64,000 bases of DNA from positions 1-64,000 of the forward strand of contig DXLO01000002.1 in assembly GCA_019414665.1 (NCBI GenBank). Direction: 5' to 3'. The translations under genes and the position numbers were made by a program. This DNA is from Bacteroides sp. (GTDB lineage Bacteria > Bacteroidota > Bacteroidia > Bacteroidales > Bacteroidaceae). Positions 43,491-52,362 of the stretch are shown one piece after another (positions within the stretch are counted from its first letter, which is position 1; each line of letters starts with the position of its first letter). The notes beneath the pieces are model-generated. The model searched no databases and was not told the origin of the DNA. It saw nothing but the letters and a program-made list of their open reading frames with translations.

Positions 43491-45803
43491 ATGAAAAAAC
43501 TATTTCTATCAGTTGTAGCGCTGTGTGTCACGCTGTTTGTACAGGCAAAGGATTATGCAGACTATGTGAGTCCGTTGGTAGGTACACAGTCTTCCTTTGA
43601 ACTCTCTACAGGAAATACTTATCCTGCCATATCCCGCCCGTGGGGTATGAATTTCTGGACTCCCCAGACAGGAAAGATGGGGGACGGATGGCAGTATGTT
43701 TATATGGCTAATAAAATCCGTGGTTTCAAACAAACCCATCAGCCCAGTCCGTGGATTAATGACTATGGTCAATTTTCCATCATGCCCGTAACAGGAAAAC
43801 CGGAATTTGAAGAGGACAAGCGTGCAAGCTGGTTCTCTCATAAAGCTGAAATTGCAAAACCTTATTATTATAAGGTTTATTTGGCAGAACATGATGTCGT
43901 AACCGAAATGGTTCCTACGGAGCGTGCCGTAATGTTCCGTTTCACTTTTCCTGAGAATGATTCATATGTAGTGGTGGATGCTTTTGATCGTGGTTCGTCT
44001 GTCAAGGTGATTCCCGGAGAAAACAAAATCGTGGGCTATACTACCCGTAACAGTGGTGGTGTTCCTGCCAACTTTAAGAATTATTTCGTTATTGAGTTTG
44101 ATAAGCCGTTTACTTATGAGGCTACGTTCTCTAATGATGTACAGCCTGAAAAACCGGATGGCAGTGTTCCTGTAACCTTGAAAGAAGGTAAACTGGAGCA
44201 GACTGATTTCCATACCGGAGCCGTTATCGGTTTCAAGACAAAGAAAGGTGAAGTAGTTCATGCCCGTGTGGCCTCTTCATTCATCAGTCCTGAACAAGCA
44301 ATTCGGAACCTGAAGGAATTGGGTGGTGACAGTTTTGAAGTATTGGTACAGAAAGGTAAAGAGGCTTGGAATGAGGCCTTAGGTAAAGTAGAGGTGGAAG
44401 GTGGAACATTGGATCAATACCGCACTTTCTATTCCTGCTTGTACCGTTCCTTGTTGTTTCCGCGTAAATTCTATGAACTGGATGCCAACGGACAACCTGT
44501 TCATTACAGTCCTTACAATGGCGAAACGCTGCCGGGATACATGTATACGGATACAGGTTTCTGGGATACATTCCGTTGCTTGTTCCCTTTCTTGAACCTG
44601 ATGTATCCTTCGGTAAATAAGGAGATACAGGAAGGTTTGGTTAATACTTATAAGGAAAGCGGTTTCTTCCCCGAATGGGCCAGCCCCGGTCATCGTGGTT
44701 GCATGGTCGGCAATAATTCAGCTTCTATCTTGGTCGATGCTTATCTGAAAGGAGTACGTGTGGAAGATGTGGAAACATTATACAAAGGACTGATTCATGG
44801 AACGGAAGCCGTACATCCTGAAGTTTCTTCTACCGGACGTCTGGGATATGAATATTATAACAAGCTGGGCTATGTGCCTTGTGATGTGAAGATTCATGAG
44901 AATGCAGCCCGTACATTGGAATATGCATACGATGACTGGTGTATTTATCAGCTGGCGAAAGAGTTGAAGCGTCCGAAGAAGGAAATCGCACTTTTTGCCA
45001 AACGTGCCATGAACTATAAGAACCTGTTTGATTCGGAAAGTAAATTGATGCGTGGCAAGCAGAAGGACGGCAAGTTCGCTCCTGAATTCTCGCCGTTGAA
45101 ATGGGGAGGTGACTTTACGGAAGGAAACAGCTGGCATTATTCCTGGTCTGTATTCCATGACCCTCAGGGATTGATTGATTTGATGGGAGGTAAGGAAATG
45201 TTCGTTACCATGCTTGATTCTGTCTTTTCGGTTCCCCCCATCTTTGATGATAGCTATTACGGACAGGTAATTCATGAGATTCGTGAAATGACAGTCATGA
45301 ACATGGGTAACTATGCACATGGAAACCAGCCCATCCAGCACATGATTTATCTGTATGACTATGCAGGCCAGCCTTGGAAAGCGCAATATTGGTTGCGTGA
45401 GGTGATGAACCGTATGTATACAGCCGGTCCGGACGGATATTGCGGTGACGAAGACAATGGTCAGACTTCGGCATGGTATGTATTCTCCGCATTAGGGTTC
45501 TATCCGGTATGTCCCGGTACGGATGAGTATATTCTGGGTGCTCCGTTGTTCAAGAAGGCGACACTTCATTTTGAAAACGGAAAGAACTTGGTAATAACCG
45601 CATCGGATAACAGCGATACCAACCGATATGTAGATGAAATGCGTGTAAACGGTACTGTTTATACCAAGAATTATTTGAAGCATAACGAATTGTTACAAGG
45701 CGGTACTATTGACTTCAAGATGACCGACCGTCCGAATATGCAGCGTGGAACACAAGAAAGTGATTTGCCTTATTCATTTTCAAAAGACGAAAAAGTAAAA
45801 TAA
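43491..45803 (+). CDS. GH92 family glycosidase with Gln at the general-acid position (copy 3)
   Basis: A 770-residue protein with a normal signal peptide (cut after VQA) and no lipobox, so soluble in the periplasm. It keeps the GH92 frame (YVSPLVGTQSSFELSTGNTYPAISRPWGMNFW, GFWDTFRCLFPFL, GDEDNGQTSAWYVFS). However, the block that reads HGNEPSHH in the two neighbours is HGNQPIQH here, with Gln613 in place of Glu. From memory, a GH92 enzyme acting on mannose-1-phospho-6-mannose also has Gln there, since a phosphate leaving group needs no acid. A phosphodiester-linked or otherwise activated mannose is thus a possible substrate; an ordinary subgroup difference is the alternative. Confidence 0.88.
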   Translation: MKKLFLSVVALCVTLFVQAKDYADYVSPLVGTQSSFELSTGNTYPAISRPWGMNFWTPQTGKMGDGWQYVYMANKIRGFKQTHQPSPWINDYGQFSIMPVTGKPEFEEDKRASWFSHKAEIAKPYYYKVYLAEHDVVTEMVPTERAVMFRFTFPENDSYVVVDAFDRGSSVKVIPGENKIVGYTTRNSGGVPANFKNYFVIEFDKPFTYEATFSNDVQPEKPDGSVPVTLKEGKLEQTDFHTGAVIGFKTKKGEVVHARVASSFISPEQAIRNLKELGGDSFEVLVQKGKEAWNEALGKVEVEGGTLDQYRTFYSCLYRSLLFPRKFYELDANGQPVHYSPYNGETLPGYMYTDTGFWDTFRCLFPFLNLMYPSVNKEIQEGLVNTYKESGFFPEWASPGHRGCMVGNNSASILVDAYLKGVRVEDVETLYKGLIHGTEAVHPEVSSTGRLGYEYYNKLGYVPCDVKIHENAARTLEYAYDDWCIYQLAKELKRPKKEIALFAKRAMNYKNLFDSESKLMRGKQKDGKFAPEFSPLKWGGDFTEGNSWHYSWSVFHDPQGLIDLMGGKEMFVTMLDSVFSVPPIFDDSYYGQVIHEIREMTVMNMGNYAHGNQPIQHMIYLYDYAGQPWKAQYWLREVMNRMYTAGPDGYCGDEDNGQTSAWYVFSALGFYPVCPGTDEYILGAPLFKKATLHFENGKNLVITASDNSDTNRYVDEMRVNGTVYTKNYLKHNELLQGGTIDFKMTDRPNMQRGTQESDLPYSFSKDEKVK

Positions 45804-45845
45804 AAGTTTCACCATGCACTTCTCTCTTATAAAGAGAGGTTGGAG

Positions 45846-45897
45846 GGGGATGTTCTCTTTTGGCAGCATTGCAAGAGTACATCCCCTTTTTCTTTTT
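45846..45897 (+). terminator. Terminator or attenuator between GH92 genes and susC
   Basis: GGGGATGT...ACATCCCC (45846-45886, with further pairs TCTCTT/AAGAG) followed by TTTTTCTTTTT. A smaller hairpin CTCTCTT/AAGAGAG lies at 45822-45838. The susC start is about 195 bases downstream. Confidence 0.7.
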
Positions 45898-45935
45898 AAG
45901 TATTTCTTCTATACGTCAAAGTCCGATGATATTAC

Positions 45936-45943
45936 TACTTTTG
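45936..45943 (+). promoter_or_regulatory. Putative promoter -7 box of susCD
   Basis: TACTTTTG fits TAnnTTTG and lies just after the terminator, 149 bases before susC. No TTTG is seen at the usual distance; an ECF-type promoter could use a different upstream element. Confidence 0.4.
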
Positions 45944-46091
45944 CCTTTCCTCTGCTTTTTTCTGGAAAATTTAGAAAAAAGAACAAGATTGAGTAAGTGT
46001 TTTCTTTTAGCTGCCTGTTTTTATTCTCGAAAGGGGAATGAGAACCCCTTCACTGGAGAAAAACAAGTCAGTGTTAACGAATTTATAAATT

Positions 46092-49000
46092 ATGAAAGGC
46101 AATCAATTAATGAGAAAGCCCAAATTACTCAGGGCGCTTTTGATTCTTTTGTTTGTGGCTGTACCCATACAATGGACCCGCGCGCAAATCGTTCTTTCAA
46201 CTCCCAAGACAACGCTTGGAGCAGTGATCAAGAACATTAAATCACAGTCTAACTATCAGTTTTTCTATGATGACAAGCTGGCTGAAATGCCGGTGAATGC
46301 CATTGATGTGAAGAACGGTTCATTACAGTCTGTACTTGATGCGGCTTTGCAAGGCAAAGGAATTACGTATAAGATAGAGGATAATATTGTCTATCTTTCA
46401 GCATCCGGAGAGCCTCAGACACCTCAACAGACAGGACAGGAACATACAGTAACCGGAACAGTGGTTGATGCGACAGGCGAAGCCTTGATTGGTGTAAACG
46501 TACAAGTGAAAGGAAATCCCACAGCCGGTACGATTACAGACTTTGAAGGTAACTATTCTTTGTCCGTTCCCGGAAATGGTGAGATTGTGTTCTCATACAT
46601 TGGTTACCGTTCGGAAACATTGAAGCCCGATGGCAAGAATGTACTGAATGTAACCATGCAGGAAGATACACAGCAGATTGGCGAAGTGGTGGTAACCGCT
46701 TTGGGGATCAAACGTGAGAAGAAAATGTTGGGTTATGCGGTTCAGGAACTGAAGAGCGATGAACTGAACAAGACAGGTGACCCCTCGGTAACCAGTGCCT
46801 TGCAGGGCAAGGTGGCAGGCCTTCAGATGAATACCTCGGCTACCGGTCTGGGGGGCTCTACGAAGATTACCATCCGTGGAAACTCTTCTCTGACAGACAA
46901 TAACCAGCCGTTGTGGATTGTGGATGGCGTTCCTTTCAGCGACAACACTACATCCGACGCATCTCGTTATGGTGGTGTGGACCGTGGTAGCGCTTCCATG
47001 GACATTAATCCGGATGATATCGAGAGTATTTCTGTTTTGAAGGGTCCGAATGCGGCTGCTCTTTACGGTTCACGTGCAGGTAATGGCGTTATCTTGATTA
47101 CGACAAAGAAAGGTAGTAAGAAAGATGGTTTCGGAATCCGTTATAGTGGTAATTTCACTTGGACAGCTATCGGCGAGACATTGGATATGCAACGCCGTTA
47201 CGGACAAGGACATATTGATACAAAAGATGCCAAGACTGCGGTGTATGACAAAACGGATAGCGGAAGCTGGGGCCCGGTATTGGATGGAAGCATGAAAGAG
47301 GCTTGGAACGGAGAAACGTACGCTTACTCTAACTATGGGGATAAGTTGAAAGATTATTTTGATACCGGTTTCTCGCATACGCATAACGTATCTATCAGCA
47401 ACGGTACAGAGAAATCACATTTCCGTACTTCTTTCGGATACTCCGACAATGACGGTGTATTCCCCACTGAAAGTTTGAGCCGTGTGAATGCCGATCTGAA
47501 TGCAGGAACGGAATTGAACAAATGGGTGTCTATGGACGGAAAAATTTCTCTTTCACGTACAAAAGCCGATAACCGTCCACTGTATGGAGATTACGGTGCT
47601 ATTTCCCAGTTGATGAGAATCCCTAACAACGTCCGTCTGGATGACTTGAAACAATATTCTGATGAAACTCATGCGCATGTGAATTGGACAGGGCCTACTG
47701 CCAGTATCCGTAATCCTTATTATGTATTGCATCAGCGTCAGAATTCGGATGAACGCTGGCGTGCTTTCGGATATTATAGCATGAAAATCAATTTCACTGA
47801 TTGGCTGCATCTATCTGCCAAATACGCTTTTGACTACTACCGTACCAGAGTGCAAAGCACCAATGCGGGGGATGGTATCAATGGAGAAGCCAATACTTCC
47901 ATGATTACGAATGATTCAATGGACCGTAGTGAAGAAAACTTCTTCGAGTCAAATGCTGAAGTCATTTTGATGGGTGACCGTCAGTTGACTGATAACTTCC
48001 GTCTGGGCTTCAATGTCGGTGGTAACTTTATGTACCAGCGTTCGGAAACTTTGGGCGTGGGCGTAGGTAATATGGTGGACAAAGGTAACTGGATGCTGAA
48101 TGCGGCCAATTTGTTGAGAACCGGTAGTGAGGATGGCTACAAGCGTGCCATGAACTCGGTGTTCGGCTCTGTACAGATGGCGTGGAAGGAATATCTGTCT
48201 TTGGATTTGACAGCCCGTAACGACTGGTCATCCACTCTTCCGTCAGGTAACAATTCTTTCTTCTATCCGTCTGCCAACCTCAGTTTCGTAGTGTCGGACT
48301 TCTTGCGCTCTATCGACAAACCGTTGCCAAGCTGGGTGACATTTGTCAAGGCACGTCTGTCTGCCGCACAGGTAGGTAAGGATACAAGCCCTTATCAGTT
48401 ATACAATACCTACTCTTTCAAATTCGATAATGGTGTATTGACCCCGACCAAAGACAATGTGAAGATGAACGACCAGTTGAAGCCTGAAATCGCGACTTCT
48501 TACGAAGCGGGTCTGGATATGAAGTTCTTGAACAATCGCCTGGGATTTGATTTTACTTATTATTACAGCAAGACAAAGAACCAGATTATGAAAGTACCCG
48601 CAGCAGCTCCCTGGAGTGGAGGACAATGGGTAAATGCAGGTATGGTAACCAATCAAGGCGTGGAACTGATGTTGTATTCCACTCTGGTAGAAACAAAGGA
48701 TTTTGCTTTTGACTTGAATGTGAATATGGCTCACAACGTATCGAAGGTGAAAGAACTGGCTCCGGAAGAAAATGTGAACTATATGTTCTTTAACGGTGAC
48801 GGAAACTTCCCTGTAAAAGTAGGTACACGCGCCGGACACAAATTAGGCGAGATTTATGCTACATCGCTTTATAAGCGCAATGAAAACGGTGATATTATCG
48901 TAAATGAAAATGGGTTGCCCATGACTGTGACCAATGAGTCCGAATATGTGAACAAACCTATCGGTAATATCCAGCCAAAGCTGACCATGTCTGTATCTCC

Positions 49001-49493
49001 TACCTTTACTTATAAGGGGATTACACTGTCCGCACTGTTTGATATGAAATTCGGTGGTGATATCTTCTCTTATTCCGAGATGCTGGCTACCGGAAACGGT
49101 TTGGCTAAACGTACCTTGAACCGTGGTGAGGAAAACAACTATATGATGGTATTCCCCGGTGTGACAGAGTCAGGCGAGGTGAATACAAAACAGGTGTCCG
49201 CTTCAGAATACTATGGTGCATTGCAGGCTGAGGATTTCATCTACGATGCTTCTTTCATTAAGCTGAAAGAATTGTCAATCGGCTATTCATTCCCCTCATC
49301 CATGCTGAAGAAGACTCCTGTCAACTCGCTGAATGTTTCATTTGTTGCACGTAACTTGTGCTATCTGATGAAGCACACACCGGGTACAAGCCCCGAAGGT
49401 GGCTATGACACTACGATGTTCTCACAAGCCATTGACTATGCATCGTTGCCGTTTACACGTACTTTCGGTATTTCTATCAACTTAGGTTTCTAA
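46092..49493 (+). CDS. SusC-like TonB-dependent transporter with STN domain
   Basis: A 1133-residue outer-membrane receptor: signal peptide (to about AQ33), STN domain (LGAVIKNIKSQSNYQFFYDDKLAEM to IVYLSAS, about 40-105), carboxypeptidase-like domain (VTGTVVDATGEALIGVNVQVKG, about 117-195), plug with LQGKVAGLQMN and ILRGNS-like TKITIRGNSSL, and a 22-strand-type barrel ending ...GISINLGF with a terminal Phe. The STN domain marks it as a signalling receptor for the FecR/sigma pair at 39565-41161. It imports glycans captured with the SusD protein encoded next. A second ATG at 46110 is an alternative start. Confidence 0.95.
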   Translation: MKGNQLMRKPKLLRALLILLFVAVPIQWTRAQIVLSTPKTTLGAVIKNIKSQSNYQFFYDDKLAEMPVNAIDVKNGSLQSVLDAALQGKGITYKIEDNIVYLSASGEPQTPQQTGQEHTVTGTVVDATGEALIGVNVQVKGNPTAGTITDFEGNYSLSVPGNGEIVFSYIGYRSETLKPDGKNVLNVTMQEDTQQIGEVVVTALGIKREKKMLGYAVQELKSDELNKTGDPSVTSALQGKVAGLQMNTSATGLGGSTKITIRGNSSLTDNNQPLWIVDGVPFSDNTTSDASRYGGVDRGSASMDINPDDIESISVLKGPNAAALYGSRAGNGVILITTKKGSKKDGFGIRYSGNFTWTAIGETLDMQRRYGQGHIDTKDAKTAVYDKTDSGSWGPVLDGSMKEAWNGETYAYSNYGDKLKDYFDTGFSHTHNVSISNGTEKSHFRTSFGYSDNDGVFPTESLSRVNADLNAGTELNKWVSMDGKISLSRTKADNRPLYGDYGAISQLMRIPNNVRLDDLKQYSDETHAHVNWTGPTASIRNPYYVLHQRQNSDERWRAFGYYSMKINFTDWLHLSAKYAFDYYRTRVQSTNAGDGINGEANTSMITNDSMDRSEENFFESNAEVILMGDRQLTDNFRLGFNVGGNFMYQRSETLGVGVGNMVDKGNWMLNAANLLRTGSEDGYKRAMNSVFGSVQMAWKEYLSLDLTARNDWSSTLPSGNNSFFYPSANLSFVVSDFLRSIDKPLPSWVTFVKARLSAAQVGKDTSPYQLYNTYSFKFDNGVLTPTKDNVKMNDQLKPEIATSYEAGLDMKFLNNRLGFDFTYYYSKTKNQIMKVPAAAPWSGGQWVNAGMVTNQGVELMLYSTLVETKDFAFDLNVNMAHNVSKVKELAPEENVNYMFFNGDGNFPVKVGTRAGHKLGEIYATSLYKRNENGDIIVNENGLPMTVTNESEYVNKPIGNIQPKLTMSVSPTFTYKGITLSALFDMKFGGDIFSYSEMLATGNGLAKRTLNRGEENNYMMVFPGVTESGEVNTKQVSASEYYGALQAEDFIYDASFIKLKELSIGYSFPSSMLKKTPVNSLNVSFVARNLCYLMKHTPGTSPEGGYDTTMFSQAIDYASLPFTRTFGISINLGF

Positions 49494-49516
49494 TTAATTA
49501 AAAGGAAAAACTGATT

Positions 49517-51286
49517 ATGAAAATCAAATTATATAAATCCGTAGCCTTATGTTCGTTGCTGGCTTTGGCCGGATGCCATGATTTTGAGGAATTGAATACA
49601 AATCCTTACGCACCGATTTACGACCCGACTGTGGAGAATGTATCGGCCGACGGTATAGATATTGATTATACTTTGACGGAACATGCCATGGCAAGTTTGA
49701 AAGGGATGGAAGGTGCTATCGGAAGTATTTTTGCCAACTTCACCTACGAAGGTCCTTACAATGATTATCAGACAACAACCAATCTGACTCATGATATCTA
49801 TGCCGGTTATTGGGGAAACAATGTCAGCGGCTTTGTGAATCAGGCGCCTACCTATTCTTATACGGATGGATGGTCGGCCAGCCGCTGGAAGCATTTCTAT
49901 GATGACCGCAGCACTTCGGAATACAGCCAGTTGGTCAAGACATTCTATTTCTGCAATAAGGATTATTACCATACGGCATTCTATATCACCCGTATTTATT
50001 ATGCTTTCTTGTTGTCCATGCAGACGGACACTTACGGAGATATTCCTGTAGCCTACTATGTGAAGGGAGCTATGCCACCGGAAGAAAATGTGACCTATAC
50101 ACCTCAAAAGGAAGTTTATAATATCCTTTTCCAGCTGTTGGATCAGGCAATAACAGAGTTGCATCAGGAAAATCTTCCTGCTGTCAGTCAGTATGATTTA
50201 GGTGACAATGACAAATGTTATGGGGGTGATGTGGACAAATGGCGTCGTTTTGCCAATACACTGCGTTTGCGCCTTGCTTTGCGTGTATCCAATGTAGACC
50301 CGGCTTTGGCCCAGACTCAGGCAAAGGCGGCTTTGACAGATCCTGCCGGTTTGATGCAAAGTCAGGATGACAATATGAAGCAGACTCCGAAACGTCAGTA
50401 TATCGCCGGCGGTAATGAAAATATCTACGCGTTGTTGTTCAGTTGGACCGGCAATGCTGTATTGTCGAAAGAAATGGAACGGGCTTATAAGAATCAGGCT
50501 TTGAAAGAAGGTGCGGCAGCCGATGCCGTTACTTTCAATGAGAATTCTGAGAACTGTTATCTCGACCCTCGTTGTGAAGTTTTATGGTTCCGTCCTACTC
50601 CGTTTGATTCGTTGACTACCAGTCCGCTTCCTACAGAGAATCTGAAGAAAGATTTCAACGGAGTGATGAATGGAGAAACCAATGTAGGCGGTTCTTATCT
50701 GAACAGATATTCTGCCAACCGCTGTATTCTGTCATCTGATGCCATGAACAAGGATTATTGGTGGAATCTGGCTCGTGAAATTGTCTGGATGGGTTATGCT
50801 GAAAGCTTGTTCCTGAAAGCGGAAGCGGCATTGCGCTGGCCGTCATTGGTGGATGAAACAGCCGAAGCCCTTTATTTGAAAGGTATCAAGGCATCTATGG
50901 ATTATTATGAAATTGATGCGGACAAGGCCAATGAATACATCAGTCATCTGGATGGCGTAAAAGCATTTGCCGGTAGTAGCAAGGAAGAACAGTTGGAACA
51001 GATTATTACTCAGAAGTGGATTGCCGTTTTCCCGAATGGAAATGAGGGATGGGCGGAAGTGCGCCGTACCGACTATCCGCGTTATCTGCTGGCTCCGGTC
51101 AATGGAAACAATTCCAATGGAGAAGTGGCGTCCGGCAAGCTTATCAAACGCATCAACTATCCTAACAGCGAGTCCCGTAACCCCAATAAACCGGGCAATG
51201 TGAATCAGGGTAGCCGTGTATGGTGGGATGTGGCCGATACGATGAATGATAGAGGTCAGTGGCATACTCCGAATAATTTCCGCTAG
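49517..51286 (+). CDS. SusD/RagB-like glycan-binding lipoprotein
   Basis: A 589-residue surface lipoprotein, lipobox LAGC (Cys near residue 20). It belongs to the SusD-like_2 type: opening HDFEELNTNPYAPIYDPTVEN, TPR-like repeats in the middle, and the C-terminal QKWIAVFPNGNEGWAEVRRTDYPRYLLAP. It lies 23 bases after the transporter gene and forms the lid on it. The bound glycan is presumably mannose-rich given the neighbouring enzymes. Confidence 0.94.
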   Translation: MKIKLYKSVALCSLLALAGCHDFEELNTNPYAPIYDPTVENVSADGIDIDYTLTEHAMASLKGMEGAIGSIFANFTYEGPYNDYQTTTNLTHDIYAGYWGNNVSGFVNQAPTYSYTDGWSASRWKHFYDDRSTSEYSQLVKTFYFCNKDYYHTAFYITRIYYAFLLSMQTDTYGDIPVAYYVKGAMPPEENVTYTPQKEVYNILFQLLDQAITELHQENLPAVSQYDLGDNDKCYGGDVDKWRRFANTLRLRLALRVSNVDPALAQTQAKAALTDPAGLMQSQDDNMKQTPKRQYIAGGNENIYALLFSWTGNAVLSKEMERAYKNQALKEGAAADAVTFNENSENCYLDPRCEVLWFRPTPFDSLTTSPLPTENLKKDFNGVMNGETNVGGSYLNRYSANRCILSSDAMNKDYWWNLAREIVWMGYAESLFLKAEAALRWPSLVDETAEALYLKGIKASMDYYEIDADKANEYISHLDGVKAFAGSSKEEQLEQIITQKWIAVFPNGNEGWAEVRRTDYPRYLLAPVNGNNSNGEVASGKLIKRINYPNSESRNPNKPGNVNQGSRVWWDVADTMNDRGQWHTPNNFR

Positions 51287-51293
51287 AAATTGC

Positions 51294-51301
51294 TATCTTT
51301 G
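51294..51301 (+). promoter_or_regulatory. Putative promoter -7 box of the EEP-family gene
   Basis: TATCTTTG directly after the susD stop, 28 bases before the start at 51330. It suggests that the next gene can be expressed apart from susCD. Confidence 0.5.
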
Positions 51302-51329
51302 TATCCTAGGGAACATAAAAAGAAACAAA

Positions 51330-52175
51330 ATGAAGCAAATTCTATTTTTATTGGTAGCCGTCCTGTTATTGGGCGGCTGTGCGGAAGAGAAGAAGACCGA
51401 CGTTCGTTGGGCTACTTTTAATATCCGTTACGACAATCCGCAGGACAGTTTGAACAATTGGCAATATCGGAAAGACCGTGTGTGCCAGTTTATTAAGGAC
51501 CATGAGCTGGATATTGTCGGTATGCAGGAAGTCTTGCATAACCAGTTTCAAGATCTTCGCGCAGGCTTGCCCGAATACGATGGTATCGGTGTGGGACGTG
51601 ATGACGGGAAGACAGCAGGTGAATATGCGCCGCTTTTCTATCGTAAGGACAAATATGAGGTGTTGGACTCCAATACTTTCTGGTTGGCCGAAAATCCCGA
51701 TAGCGTAGGAATGATGGGATGGGATGCGGTTTGTGTCCGTATCGCCACTTGGGCAAAATTTAAGGACAAGGCTACCGGAAAGATATTCATGGCTGTCAAT
51801 ACTCATTTTGACCATGTGGGTGAAGAGGCCCGCCGTCAAAGCGCATTGCTCATTATCCGTAAGATAAAAGAGATCGTAGGCGAACGTCCCGCAGTGGTTA
51901 CGGGCGACTTTAATGTGACCGATGCGAGCGATGCATACGAAACAATCACCACCAACGAGTTTGTGATGAAGGATGCTTATAAGACGGCTGCCCGTGTGAC
52001 CGGCGTTGATTATACTTTTCATGATTTTGCCCGTATCCCGGCCGAGGATTGTGAAAAGATTGATTTCATCTTTGTCACTCCGCAAGTTCTGGTGAAGAGT
52101 TGTGAAATACCGGCTGAAGTACCGGAAGCTTTACTTTCCGACCATAATCCTCAGTTGGCTGACTTGGAATTCTGA
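51330..52175 (+). CDS. Endonuclease/exonuclease/phosphatase family lipoprotein
   Basis: About 281 residues. The start MKQILFLLVAVLLLGGCAEEKK gives a clear lipobox (LGGC, Cys near 17); the frame can be extended upstream into susD but that part has no similarity. EEP motifs are visible: WATFNIRYDNPQD, DIVGMQEVL (metal-binding Glu), VNTHFDHVGEEARRQSA (His), VTGDFNV (Asp-x-Asn) and SDHNPQ at the end (catalytic Asp-His). Such lipoproteins in glycan loci are thought to act as phosphodiesterases or phosphatases. A phosphorylated glycan as substrate would fit the Gln-type GH92 in this locus, but that is inference. Confidence 0.87.
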   Translation: MKQILFLLVAVLLLGGCAEEKKTDVRWATFNIRYDNPQDSLNNWQYRKDRVCQFIKDHELDIVGMQEVLHNQFQDLRAGLPEYDGIGVGRDDGKTAGEYAPLFYRKDKYEVLDSNTFWLAENPDSVGMMGWDAVCVRIATWAKFKDKATGKIFMAVNTHFDHVGEEARRQSALLIIRKIKEIVGERPAVVTGDFNVTDASDAYETITTNEFVMKDAYKTAARVTGVDYTFHDFARIPAEDCEKIDFIFVTPQVLVKSCEIPAEVPEALLSDHNPQLADLEF

Positions 52176-52196
52176 TTTTTTAAATAGGTGAACTTA

Positions 52197-52240
52197 CGCC
52201 GGTAGAGTCTTTAAAAGGGCTTTATCGGCGTTTGTTATTT
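52197..52240 (+). terminator. Terminator after the EEP-family gene
   Basis: CGCCGGTA pairs with TATCGGCG (one G-T pair) around an 18-base loop and is followed by TTTGTTATTTT. Confidence 0.65.
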
Positions 52241-52331
52241 TATTCTGTTGATACTTCTCATTATATGTAATCTTCTCCCATTTAAAATAATTTTCCTCCT
52301 TCGATAAGTGTGATACCTTACTTAATTGTTC

Positions 52332-52339
52332 TATATTTG
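52332..52339 (+). promoter_or_regulatory. Putative promoter -7 box of the GH97 gene
   Basis: TATATTTG, 23 bases upstream of the GH97 start. It follows the terminator, so GH97 and the genes after it likely form a separate transcript. Confidence 0.55.
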
Positions 52340-52362
52340 TATCATTAATCCAATTTAATAGT

